The notes beneath the pieces were generated by a model, which was given only the letters and a program-made list of their open reading frames with translations, was not told the origin of the DNA and made no database searches. From NCBI GenBank assembly GCA_002454015.1, contig DKIB01000036.1:874-6358 (forward strand): a DNA stretch of 5,485 nucleotides, written 5' to 3'. The position numbers and the translations under genes were made by a program. This DNA comes from Proteobacteria bacterium UBA6729 (lineage in GTDB: Bacteria; Pseudomonadota; Gammaproteobacteria; Porifericomitales; Porifericomitaceae). Below are positions 1 to 5,485 of this stretch, in pieces. Each line of letters opens with the position of its first letter. The stretch's first letter is position 1.

Positions 1-1351
1 CGTGCTGGACGAGCCCTCCATCGGGCTGCACCAGCGCGACAATCGTCGCCTGCTGGACAGCCTGATACGGCTGCGGGATCTGGGCAATACCGTCATCGTG
101 GTTGAGCATGATCAGGAGGCCATTGAAAGCGCTGACCATGTCATCGACATGGGGCCGCAGGCCGGGGTGCATGGCGGTCAGGTGGTAGCACAGGGCAGGC
201 CTGCCGAGATTGTCGCCCACCCGGCCTCGATCACCGGACGCTATCTGTCCGGGCAGAGCTGTATTGAACCGGGCACACAGCGGCATCAGCCGGTGACCAG
301 CAGGCTGCTGCGCCTGCGCCGGGCCAGCGGCAACAACCTGCAAAACGTTGACCTGCAACTCCCCCTGGGACTCATGGTCTGTGTCACCGGCGTATCCGGT
401 TCCGGCAAGTCTACCCTGATCAATGACACCCTCCACCGGGCCGCCGCGCGAGAACTGAACGGGGCCGGACTGAAGCCTGCCCCGTATCGCTCCATCACTG
501 GTCTGAACCTGCTGGACAAGGTGGTGAAGATCGACCAGAGTCCTATTGGTCGTACCCCGCGCTCCAACCCGGCCACCTACACCGGGCTGTTCACCCCGAT
601 ACGCGAGTTGTTTGCTGCCACCACAGAGGCGCGCTCACGCGGCTACCCGACTGGCCGCTTCAGTTTTAACGTACGCGGTGGGCGTTGCGAGGCCTGTAAA
701 GGTGATGGCGTAATCCGCGTGGAAATGCACTTTCTGCCGGATATCCACGTCCACTGTGATATCTGCAAGGGGCAGCGTTACAACCGGGAAACCCTGGAGA
801 TACGCTACAAGGGACATACCATCCACGAGGTGCTGGAAATGACGGTCGAGGAGGCGGCAGAGTTCTTCCAGCCGGTGCCGATACTGGCACGCAAGCTGGA
901 GATACTGTCGCGCGTGGGACTGGGCTACCTTCATCTCGGCCAGATCGCCACCACCCTGTCCGGGGGCGAGGCACAGCGCATCAAACTGGCGCGGGAACTG
1001 TCCAAACGCGCCACCGGCAATACCCTGTACCTGCTGGATGAACCTACTACCGGATTGCATTTTCAGGATATCCATCAACTGCTGAAGGTGCTGCAGGAAC
1101 TGCGTGACCGCGGCAATACCGTTGTGATCATCGAGCATAATCTGGATGTGATCAAGACCGCAGACTGGATCATTGATCTGGGACCTGAAGGGGGTGCCGG
1201 GGGCGGGCGCATCATCGCCACCGGCCCACCCGAAGAAGTGGCCCGCAACCCGATCTCACATACCGGGCGCTTTCTGCGCAAGGTGCTGGACCGCCACCGC
1301 CGACGCCAAACCAACGCCCGCAAGAGGCTTGCCAAGGCAAACAGCACCTGA
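1..1351 (+). CDS. uvrA: UvrA, excinuclease ABC subunit A, C-terminal half (5' end outside window)
   Basis: This is the damage-recognition ATPase of nucleotide excision repair. It works as a dimer in the cytoplasm, loading UvrB onto lesions. The visible 449 residues (reading frame from base 2) start inside the first ATPase domain at its Walker B segment ([13 protein letters not shown]) and H-loop (VVEHD). The second ATPase domain follows: Walker A GVSGSGKS (visible residues 130-137, Lys136), a zinc module with Cys229/Cys232 and Cys252/Cys255 (CX2C-X19-CX2C), the ABC signature LSGGEAQ (319-325), Walker B with LLDEP (Asp346, Glu347) and a second H-loop (IIEHN). The tandem halves can be seen in the repeated pattern LRDxGNTVxxxEH. 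All catalytic and zinc residues are present, so this part is intact. The family is about 940 residues long, so roughly the first 500 lie to the left. A short basic tail follows the conserved end. The first visible GTG is an internal codon, not a start. Confidence 0.97.
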   Translation, partial: VLDEPSIGLHQRDNRRLLDSLIRLRDLGNTVIVVEHDQEAIESADHVIDMGPQAGVHGGQVVAQGRPAEIVAHPASITGRYLSGQSCIEPGTQRHQPVTSRLLRLRRASGNNLQNVDLQLPLGLMVCVTGVSGSGKSTLINDTLHRAAARELNGAGLKPAPYRSITGLNLLDKVVKIDQSPIGRTPRSNPATYTGLFTPIRELFAATTEARSRGYPTGRFSFNVRGGRCEACKGDGVIRVEMHFLPDIHVHCDICKGQRYNRETLEIRYKGHTIHEVLEMTVEEAAEFFQPVPILARKLEILSRVGLGYLHLGQIATTLSGGEAQRIKLARELSKRATGNTLYLLDEPTTGLHFQDIHQLLKVLQELRDRGNTVVIIEHNLDVIKTADWIIDLGPEGGAGGGRIIATGPPEEVARNPISHTGRFLRKVLDRHRRRQTNARKRLAKANST

Positions 1352-1363
1352 ACCGGAGTACGC

Positions 1364-2317
1364 ATGTCTGCACCCCACACCACTGCACTGATCTGCGCCT
1401 CGCTGGCCTATGATAACATCATGCTGTTCAGGGATCGTTTCTCCAACCACATCCTGCCGGACAAGATGCATATGCTGAACGTATCCTTTCTGGTGGAAGA
1501 CCTGCGCCGTGAGTTCGGCGGCTGCGCCGGCAATATCGCCTATAACCTGCAGCTGCTGCGCCCCGGGACGGCACTGCCCATGAGTACGGTGGGGCATGAC
1601 TTTGCCCCCTATTCCGAATGGATAAGGCAGCAGGGCATCAGCCAGAAGTACATCAGCATCATCCAGGACAGCTACACCGCCCAAGCCTATATCACCACGG
1701 ACCTGGATGACAACCAGATCACGGCCTTCCACGCCGGTGCCATGAATTATGCACACCGCAATCCCATCCAGTCCACTGCAGACATGCAAATCGGCTTGAT
1801 CGGCCCGGACGGCAAGCAGGGCATGCTGGAACATGCCGGGCAACTCGCCGCAAACGATATCCCCTTCCTCTTTGACCCCGGCCAGGGGACCCCCATGTTT
1901 GACGGGGCAGAACTGTGTACCCTTCTGGACCAGGCCACCTGGGTCGCGGCGAACGACTACGAGTGGCAACTGATCGAGCAGCGTACCGGCCTCAGCCTGA
2001 GCCAGGCCGCCACCCGCGTGCAGGGCATATTCATCACCCGGGGGGCCGGGGGCTCACTGGTGCGGGAGCGCAAGGCCGAGTACCTGGTCCCGGCGCTGGC
2101 CGGGCGTAACATCGTGGACCCTACCGGCTGTGGAGATGCCTACCGGGCCGGCCTGCTGCACGGCCTGCTGGAAGGCATGGATTTGCAATCCTGCGCCCGT
2201 ATTGCTACCCTGCTGGGAGGCATCAAGATTGAGCACCGAGGCACCCAGAACCATCGCTTTGATATGCAACAGTTGCAGGAACTGCACCATGCCCACTTTG
2301 GCATGCCTCTGCCATAG
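1364..2317 (+). CDS. PfkB-family kinase, adenosine-kinase-like (carbohydrate/nucleoside kinase)
   Basis: This is a 317-residue cytoplasmic kinase of the ribokinase/PfkB superfamily, which transfers the ATP gamma-phosphate to a sugar or nucleoside hydroxyl. The N-terminal substrate-side motif is FGGCAGNIAYN (51-61). The C-terminal PfkB signature is DPTGCGDAYRAG (252-263), which contains the anion-hole GCG and the catalytic base Asp258. Between them are NDYEW and FITRGAGGS, at the places where the family has its nucleotide-binding strands. Length and layout are normal for the family. The ATG at 1364 follows GGAG (1355-1358) at a 5-base spacing and lies 12 bases after the uvrA stop, so joint transcription with uvrA is likely. 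From memory, close relatives in beta- and gammaproteobacteria carry the same GGCAGNIAYN and PTGCGDAYRAG motifs and are annotated as carbohydrate kinase or adenosine kinase. The true substrate cannot be read from the sequence. Adenosine, another nucleoside or a sugar are all possible. Confidence 0.9.
   Translation: MSAPHTTALICASLAYDNIMLFRDRFSNHILPDKMHMLNVSFLVEDLRREFGGCAGNIAYNLQLLRPGTALPMSTVGHDFAPYSEWIRQQGISQKYISIIQDSYTAQAYITTDLDDNQITAFHAGAMNYAHRNPIQSTADMQIGLIGPDGKQGMLEHAGQLAANDIPFLFDPGQGTPMFDGAELCTLLDQATWVAANDYEWQLIEQRTGLSLSQAATRVQGIFITRGAGGSLVRERKAEYLVPALAGRNIVDPTGCGDAYRAGLLHGLLEGMDLQSCARIATLLGGIKIEHRGTQNHRFDMQQLQELHHAHFGMPLP
2277..2280 (+). promoter_or_regulatory. Ribosome binding site (AGGA) that fixes the start of the M48 protease gene
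   Basis: AGGA lies 8 bases before the ATG at 2289, inside the last codons of the kinase gene. It supports 2289 as the protease start rather than the more upstream in-frame ATG at 2130, whose extra residues look like an out-of-frame reading of the kinase and would bury the signal peptide. Confidence 0.6.
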
Positions 2318-3329
2318 GCGGGGCCTGCTGGTTGCGCTGACGCTGTCAGCAGCCCTGGTCGTTGCGTGTGGCCCGGCCACCCGCATGCCGACAACCGACC
2401 CGGCACTGGTGGCGCGGGAGCGGGTCCTGCAGAATCGCCTGGCCCTGCAGCGTCATATAGACGATACCACTCGACTGCAGCGAATCGCATGGCGGCTGCG
2501 CCATCAGGGCAGCTACCTGTGCCCGCAACACACGGCATCGTTGGGGCTGGTCACACTCTCTGCATCGCAACTGCCCCCGCAATGGCAACAGCTGCATATC
2601 GGCAGGCAGCCCACCGTGGTACAGCGGATACCCGGCTCGCCAGCCGCACGGAGCGACCTGCAACAGGGCGACCGCATCCTGGCACTGAACGGCAGGCCCG
2701 TCCAGGCGAGGCACTGGCAGAAGGCACTGGCAAAACTGCAACCCGGGGTGCCCGCACAACTCACGGTGGAGCGGGCCGGACCACTGCAAATCGGGCTGAT
2801 CCCCGTCGATGTATGCAACTACCCGGTGAACTACATAGCAGACGATACGGTAAATGCCTACGCTGACGGCAGCCACGTGGTCGTCACCCGCGGCATGCTG
2901 CGCTTTGCCACCACGGACCGTGAACTGGCACTGGTGGTCGGCCACGAACTGGCCCACAACATCATGGGGCATGTACGCAAGACCATGGGCAACCGCTTTC
3001 TGGGCACCCTGGTTGATGTGCTGGTAGCCGGCCTGACCGGATTCAGAAGTTCACTGTTCTCGGACCTGGCTGCATTACGCTACTCACAGGAGTTTGAAGC
3101 CGAGGCCGACTATGTGGGTCTGTACATGGTAGCCGCCGCCGGGTACCCGCTGGCAGAGGCCGCAAACTTCTGGCGACGCATGGGCATAGAGAATCCCGGT
3201 TCCATCAATCATGCCCGTTCACACCCAACCACCCCCGAGCGCTTCGTTGCCATTGAGAGTGCCACCGCGGAGATCATCCATAAACAACAGCAGGCCCTGG
3301 AGTTACTGCCCGAGTTTGATACCCCGTAG
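2289..3329 (+). CDS. PDZ-containing M48-family zinc metallopeptidase, predicted lipoprotein
   Basis: This is a 346-residue predicted envelope protease. Residues 1-26 form a lipoprotein signal peptide: basic HRR at 9-11, a hydrophobic core, then VVA before Cys27, the lipid-attachment site. Gly follows the Cys, so by the Lol rule outer-membrane anchoring is expected. A PDZ-like domain spans about 95-175 (PGSPAARSDLQQGDRILALNG begins near 115). The M48 domain follows, with HELAH at 219-223 (zinc ligands His219 and His223, catalytic Glu220) and the downstream EAEAD at 270-274, where Glu270 is the likely third ligand. All catalytic residues are present. Apart from Cys27, the predicted mature protein has only Cys78 and Cys176, one on each side of the PDZ domain. 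The start overlaps the kinase end by 29 bases and has its own ribosome site, which suggests coupled translation. Relatives such as LoiP/YggG and BepA act in outer-membrane protein quality control. That role is only a guess here. Confidence 0.92.
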   Translation: MPTLACLCHRRGLLVALTLSAALVVACGPATRMPTTDPALVARERVLQNRLALQRHIDDTTRLQRIAWRLRHQGSYLCPQHTASLGLVTLSASQLPPQWQQLHIGRQPTVVQRIPGSPAARSDLQQGDRILALNGRPVQARHWQKALAKLQPGVPAQLTVERAGPLQIGLIPVDVCNYPVNYIADDTVNAYADGSHVVVTRGMLRFATTDRELALVVGHELAHNIMGHVRKTMGNRFLGTLVDVLVAGLTGFRSSLFSDLAALRYSQEFEAEADYVGLYMVAAAGYPLAEAANFWRRMGIENPGSINHARSHPTTPERFVAIESATAEIIHKQQQALELLPEFDTP

Positions 3330-3381
3330 TACCCGGCCGATGCCTCCAGTCTGTAGCCACGGTGGGCGGCGCTGAGGACTG

Positions 3382-5067
3382 TCATACCGGGCGTGACAGA
3401 TAATGTAGCAGCAGGAGTCCGGTCAGCACGCCGGTCACCAGCCAGATGGCCAGGCTGCTGTTGTGCAGGTGGTGCAGGGCAGAGTCCAGTGCAGACCGCG
3501 CCCGGCGGCCACCGTGACCGTAACTGTGCTCCCCTGCCGCCTGCAGTTGCCGGAGGCTGACAGACAGCCGGGTGGTAACCCTGCGCAGCAGGTCCGGCAG
3601 CAGGCGTCTGTACAGGTACTCGGCATCCAGGTTGATGCCGCGTTGGGCGGTCGGATACAGGCCATAGCGATGCAGGCAGAGGAAGGCCAGTGCCGAGCCG
3701 CCCAGCAGCTGCAGCTGTGCCAGCACATGACTGAAGTCATAGGCCGCATACCGTGAACCATGCGGCAACCACTGGTACAGCAGTGCGGGGAAGCAGCCGA
3801 TCAGCACGCACAACAAGGCCGCCAGTGCCATGGCAGTCAGCATGTTGGGAGGGGGATCGGTAACGCGGATGCCGCAATCGCGACCATAAAAGACGTAGTA
3901 GGGAATACGGATGCCTATGTAGAGCAAGGTACATGCGGATGCGAACAGCAGCGCCAGCCAAGCCCCGTGATGGCCGCCTTCCAGCACCGCAGACATGAGC
4001 ATGGATTTGCTGACAAAGCCGTTGAATAAAGGCACTGCGGATATGGAGGCAGCGCCGATCATGCACAGGCCTGTCGTCCACGGCATGCCCTTGTGCAACC
4101 CGCCCAGTGTGGATAGTTGTATCCTGCCGGTCCTGTACAATACACTGCCCATCGCCATAAACAGCAGACTCTTGAAGATAACGTCATTACAGGCATGGGC
4201 AGCCACCGCATCCAGCGCCAGTGCGCCGCCTGTCCCTATGCCGCATACCATAAACCCCAGTTGCGAGATAATGCTGTAGCACAACACCCTGCGCAGGTCA
4301 TTCTCCAGGAGTGCATAAAACAGTGGCAACACCGCCATAACGGCACCAATGTAGATCAGCGCCTCAGTGCCCGGGAAGCTACGAGCCAACAGGTACACGG
4401 CAGTCTTGGTGGTAAACACACTCAGCCAGACCGCTGCGGTGGGTGTGGATGCAGGATAGGCATCCGTGACCCAGTTGTGGATGAGCGGGAATGCACATTT
4501 GATGCCCATTGCCAGGAACAGCAGCCACCCTGCCAGCCCGTCCAGACCCGGCTCATTCAGCAGGATGGAGTCGGTATGTTGCAGTTGCAACAGGGCGCCG
4601 ACCAGCATCATGAATCCGGAACACACATGGATCAGCAGATAACGATACCCGGCCTGCAGTGCGGTGGGTGTGGCACAGATCAACCCGGCTGAACTGAGTG
4701 CCATCAGTTCCCAGAACACAAACAGGCTGAGCCAGTCCCCTGCCCCCACTACCCCCATTGCACTGCCCGCATACAGCAGGGCTGTGGTATGTTGCAGGGG
4801 GTCCCGCACATGCAGGGCGTAGATTGCGCCCAGCAGCGCGGCCAGATTGAACAGCCACAGAAACAGGCGACTCGTCCCGTCTACCTGCCAGGGTATCAGG
4901 GTCAAATCAAACAGGGTGATCCCGGTCAGGGATGGCGTACTGATCGATGCTGCCCCCAGCAGGGGGGTGAGCAACAGCACGGCCAGCCGCGCCCGGTGTG
5001 GCAACACCGATACCAGTGCGGCAGCGATAAAGTACCATACCCACGGGGGCCACTCCAGCACCATCAT
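3382..5067 (-). CDS. MrpD/NuoM-like proton-translocating antiporter subunit (Na+/H+ antiporter subunit D family)
   Basis: This is a 561-residue inner-membrane protein of the family shared by Mrp cation/proton antiporters and the NuoL/M/N subunits of complex I. About 14 hydrophobic helices fill residues 9-466. Expected ion-path residues are present: Glu120 in WLSLFVFWELMALSS (helix 5), Lys190 in MGIKCAFPLIHNW (helix 7), Lys221 in TTKTAVY (helix 8), and His291 and Lys299 in the broken helix HACNDVIFK. Lys354 lies in NGFVSKSM. Asp295 occupies the place where NuoL and many MrpD proteins have a second His. After the helical core comes NLDAEYLYRR (479-488), a long basic, probably amphipathic stretch to about 536, and one last membrane helix (540-557). 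The ATG overlaps the stop of the preceding small gene in an ATGA, which supports this start and implies translational coupling. A second ATG follows directly. Neighbouring antiporter genes favour an Mrp-like complex over respiratory complex I, but the sequence alone cannot settle it. Confidence 0.92.
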   Translation of the reverse strand: MMVLEWPPWVWYFIAAALVSVLPHRARLAVLLLTPLLGAASISTPSLTGITLFDLTLIPWQVDGTSRLFLWLFNLAALLGAIYALHVRDPLQHTTALLYAGSAMGVVGAGDWLSLFVFWELMALSSAGLICATPTALQAGYRYLLIHVCSGFMMLVGALLQLQHTDSILLNEPGLDGLAGWLLFLAMGIKCAFPLIHNWVTDAYPASTPTAAVWLSVFTTKTAVYLLARSFPGTEALIYIGAVMAVLPLFYALLENDLRRVLCYSIISQLGFMVCGIGTGGALALDAVAAHACNDVIFKSLLFMAMGSVLYRTGRIQLSTLGGLHKGMPWTTGLCMIGAASISAVPLFNGFVSKSMLMSAVLEGGHHGAWLALLFASACTLLYIGIRIPYYVFYGRDCGIRVTDPPPNMLTAMALAALLCVLIGCFPALLYQWLPHGSRYAAYDFSHVLAQLQLLGGSALAFLCLHRYGLYPTAQRGINLDAEYLYRRLLPDLLRRVTTRLSVSLRQLQAAGEHSYGHGGRRARSALDSALHHLHNSSLAIWLVTGVLTGLLLLHYLSRPV

Positions 5068-5261
5068 CGGTAGTAATCTTCGTCCCGCATCAGCCAGTGG
5101 CGCAAGGCTCTGGCAATGCCCACCAGCAGCACCCCCGCCAAAACACTGAAGCCGATATAAAAGCCCGTTATGCTGTCCATGGCACTGGTCTCATGACGCC
5201 ACCCCTCCAGAGCCAGCAGCAGCACCGCCACACAGATGCCAGAATACTTCAGATAGCGCAT
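5064..5261 (-). CDS. Small two-helix membrane protein within the antiporter operon (65 aa)
   Basis: The predicted protein has 65 residues and two hydrophobic segments, at about 6-20 (YSGICVAVLLLALEG) and 28-50 (ITGFYIGFSVLAGVLLVGIAR). A short, strongly charged tail ends in LMRDEDYYR. It sits between two NuoL/MrpD-type genes, overlapping the upstream one by 13 bases and the downstream one by 4 (ATGA). Such tight packing is good evidence that it is a real gene. No clear Shine-Dalgarno sequence precedes the ATG at 5261, so translation probably depends on ribosomes finishing the upstream gene. An in-frame ATG 28 codons in would leave only the second helix and tail and is a possible alternative start. 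I do not assign it to a named family. It does not look like MrpC, MrpF or MrpG. From memory, short proteins with an EDYY-type tail recur next to such antiporter genes in proteobacteria, so it may be an accessory subunit. Confidence 0.72.
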   Translation of the reverse strand: MRYLKYSGICVAVLLLALEGWRHETSAMDSITGFYIGFSVLAGVLLVGIARALRHWLMRDEDYYR

Positions 5262-5485
5262 AGCAGTAACCAGGCGGGTTCCGGAAACAGAAACAGTCCC
5301 GTACATACGGCAGCGGTGCTGATAAATCCGATTCTGCACAACAGCGGAGCCTCTGCCATGGCCACCACTGTCGGTGCGGGCCGCAGGAAGGCACGGGCTG
5401 GAATCTCCAGCAGATACAGCACACTGCACAGGGTACTGAAGGCGATCGCCAGTATCGGCAGCCAGGCACCGGCCTCCACCGCCCC
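5249..5485 (-). CDS. C-terminal end of a second NuoL/MrpD-family antiporter subunit (5' end outside window)
   Basis: Only the last 78 residues are visible, and the frame is open through the right edge. They contain a helix with the pattern seen late in MrpD/NuoN-type subunits (WLPILAIAFSTLCSVLYLLE, followed by the basic PARAFLRP), a short loop with EAP, and a last helix (RIGFISTAAVCTGLFLF) before the TGA at 5251-5249. The assignment rests on this helix-loop pattern and on the operon context, since the diagnostic Glu and Lys residues lie outside the window. It is the first visible gene of the minus-strand operon and overlaps the next one by 13 bases. The first visible GTG (5479) is an internal Val codon, not a start. 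Confidence 0.75.
   Translation of the reverse strand, partial: GAVEAGAWLPILAIAFSTLCSVLYLLEIPARAFLRPAPTVVAMAEAPLLCRIGFISTAAVCTGLFLFPEPAWLLLCAI

Noticed and set aside
61..1165. Repeated DNA with similar sequence near 80-110 and 1110-1140
   Set aside because: This is the expected similarity between the two ABC ATPase halves of UvrA (H-loop regions), not a separate repeat element.
1256..1969. A 237-codon open frame on the minus strand opposite the kinase gene
   Set aside because: It lies antisense to a gene with clear PfkB motifs, its translation shows no recognisable domain, and long antisense frames are common in GC-rich DNA.
2117..2152. Cys in the kinase anion-hole motif (GCGD rather than GAGD)
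   Set aside because: I recall the same GCGDAYRAG form in related beta- and gammaproteobacterial PfkB kinases, so it is probably a subfamily trait rather than a mutation.
2130..2288. Extending the protease gene upstream to the ATG at 2130
   Set aside because: The added 53 residues are rich in Cys and Pro and are a frame-shifted reading of the kinase. The ATG at 2289 has a ribosome site and places a lipoprotein signal peptide at the N-terminus.
2346..2972. A 208-codon minus-strand open frame opposite the protease gene
   Set aside because: It is antisense to the signal peptide, PDZ and start of the M48 domain. It has no ribosome site or recognisable motif.
3347..3398. Possible terminator hairpins in the convergent gap (CAGTC/GACTG and TGTCA/TGACA)
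   Set aside because: The stems are only five base pairs with loops of 9 to about 25 bases and no T run on either strand, so they are not convincing.
4117..4692. A 191-codon open frame on the plus strand inside the antiporter gene
   Set aside because: The translation is rich in Gln, His and Cys with no domain pattern, as expected from reading a hydrophobic membrane-protein gene backwards. The minus-strand gene explains the region.
5262..5429. Extending the small membrane gene upstream to the ATG at 5429
   Set aside because: The extra 56 residues overlap the neighbouring antiporter gene almost entirely and look like a frame shadow (no hydrophobic or domain pattern). The shorter start gives a sensible two-helix protein.

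Overview
The window reads as a compact, GC-rich bacterial chromosome segment. UvrA with the usual proteobacterial motif set, a beta/gammaproteobacterial-looking PfkB kinase and a lipoprotein-type M48 protease together suggest a gammaproteobacterium, perhaps a Chromatiales-like or sulfur-oxidising lineage. That placement is an inference from protein style, not from a marker gene. I see no mobile element, tRNA, rRNA, CRISPR array or phage signal.

Left half, plus strand (1-3329): the C-terminal half of the excision-repair ATPase UvrA runs in from the left edge. Twelve bases later comes a PfkB-family kinase of the adenosine-kinase-like type. The kinase gene overlaps by 29 bases a gene for a secreted lipoprotein peptidase that has a PDZ domain followed by an M48 zinc-protease domain. 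The spacing suggests that all three are read from one transcript, although nothing in their functions obviously joins DNA repair, nucleoside or sugar phosphorylation and envelope proteolysis.

Right half, minus strand (3382-5485): three genes of a cation/proton antiporter (Mrp-type, complex I-related) operon run leftwards. In order of transcription they are the C-terminal end of one NuoL/MrpD-family subunit (cut by the right edge), a 65-residue two-helix membrane protein, and a complete 561-residue MrpD/NuoM-like subunit. Successive genes overlap by 13 and 4 bases, as expected for subunits made together for one membrane complex. The complete subunit keeps the Glu and Lys residues of the proton path, so it looks functional.

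The two operons converge on a 52-base gap at 3330-3381 that holds no convincing terminator. Coding density is close to complete, and no stretch of 300 bases lacks a gene. I found no clearly undescribed system. The observations most worth following are the small membrane protein between two antiporter subunits, an Asp where the family usually has His in the central proton channel, and a cysteine pair bracketing the PDZ domain of the protease.
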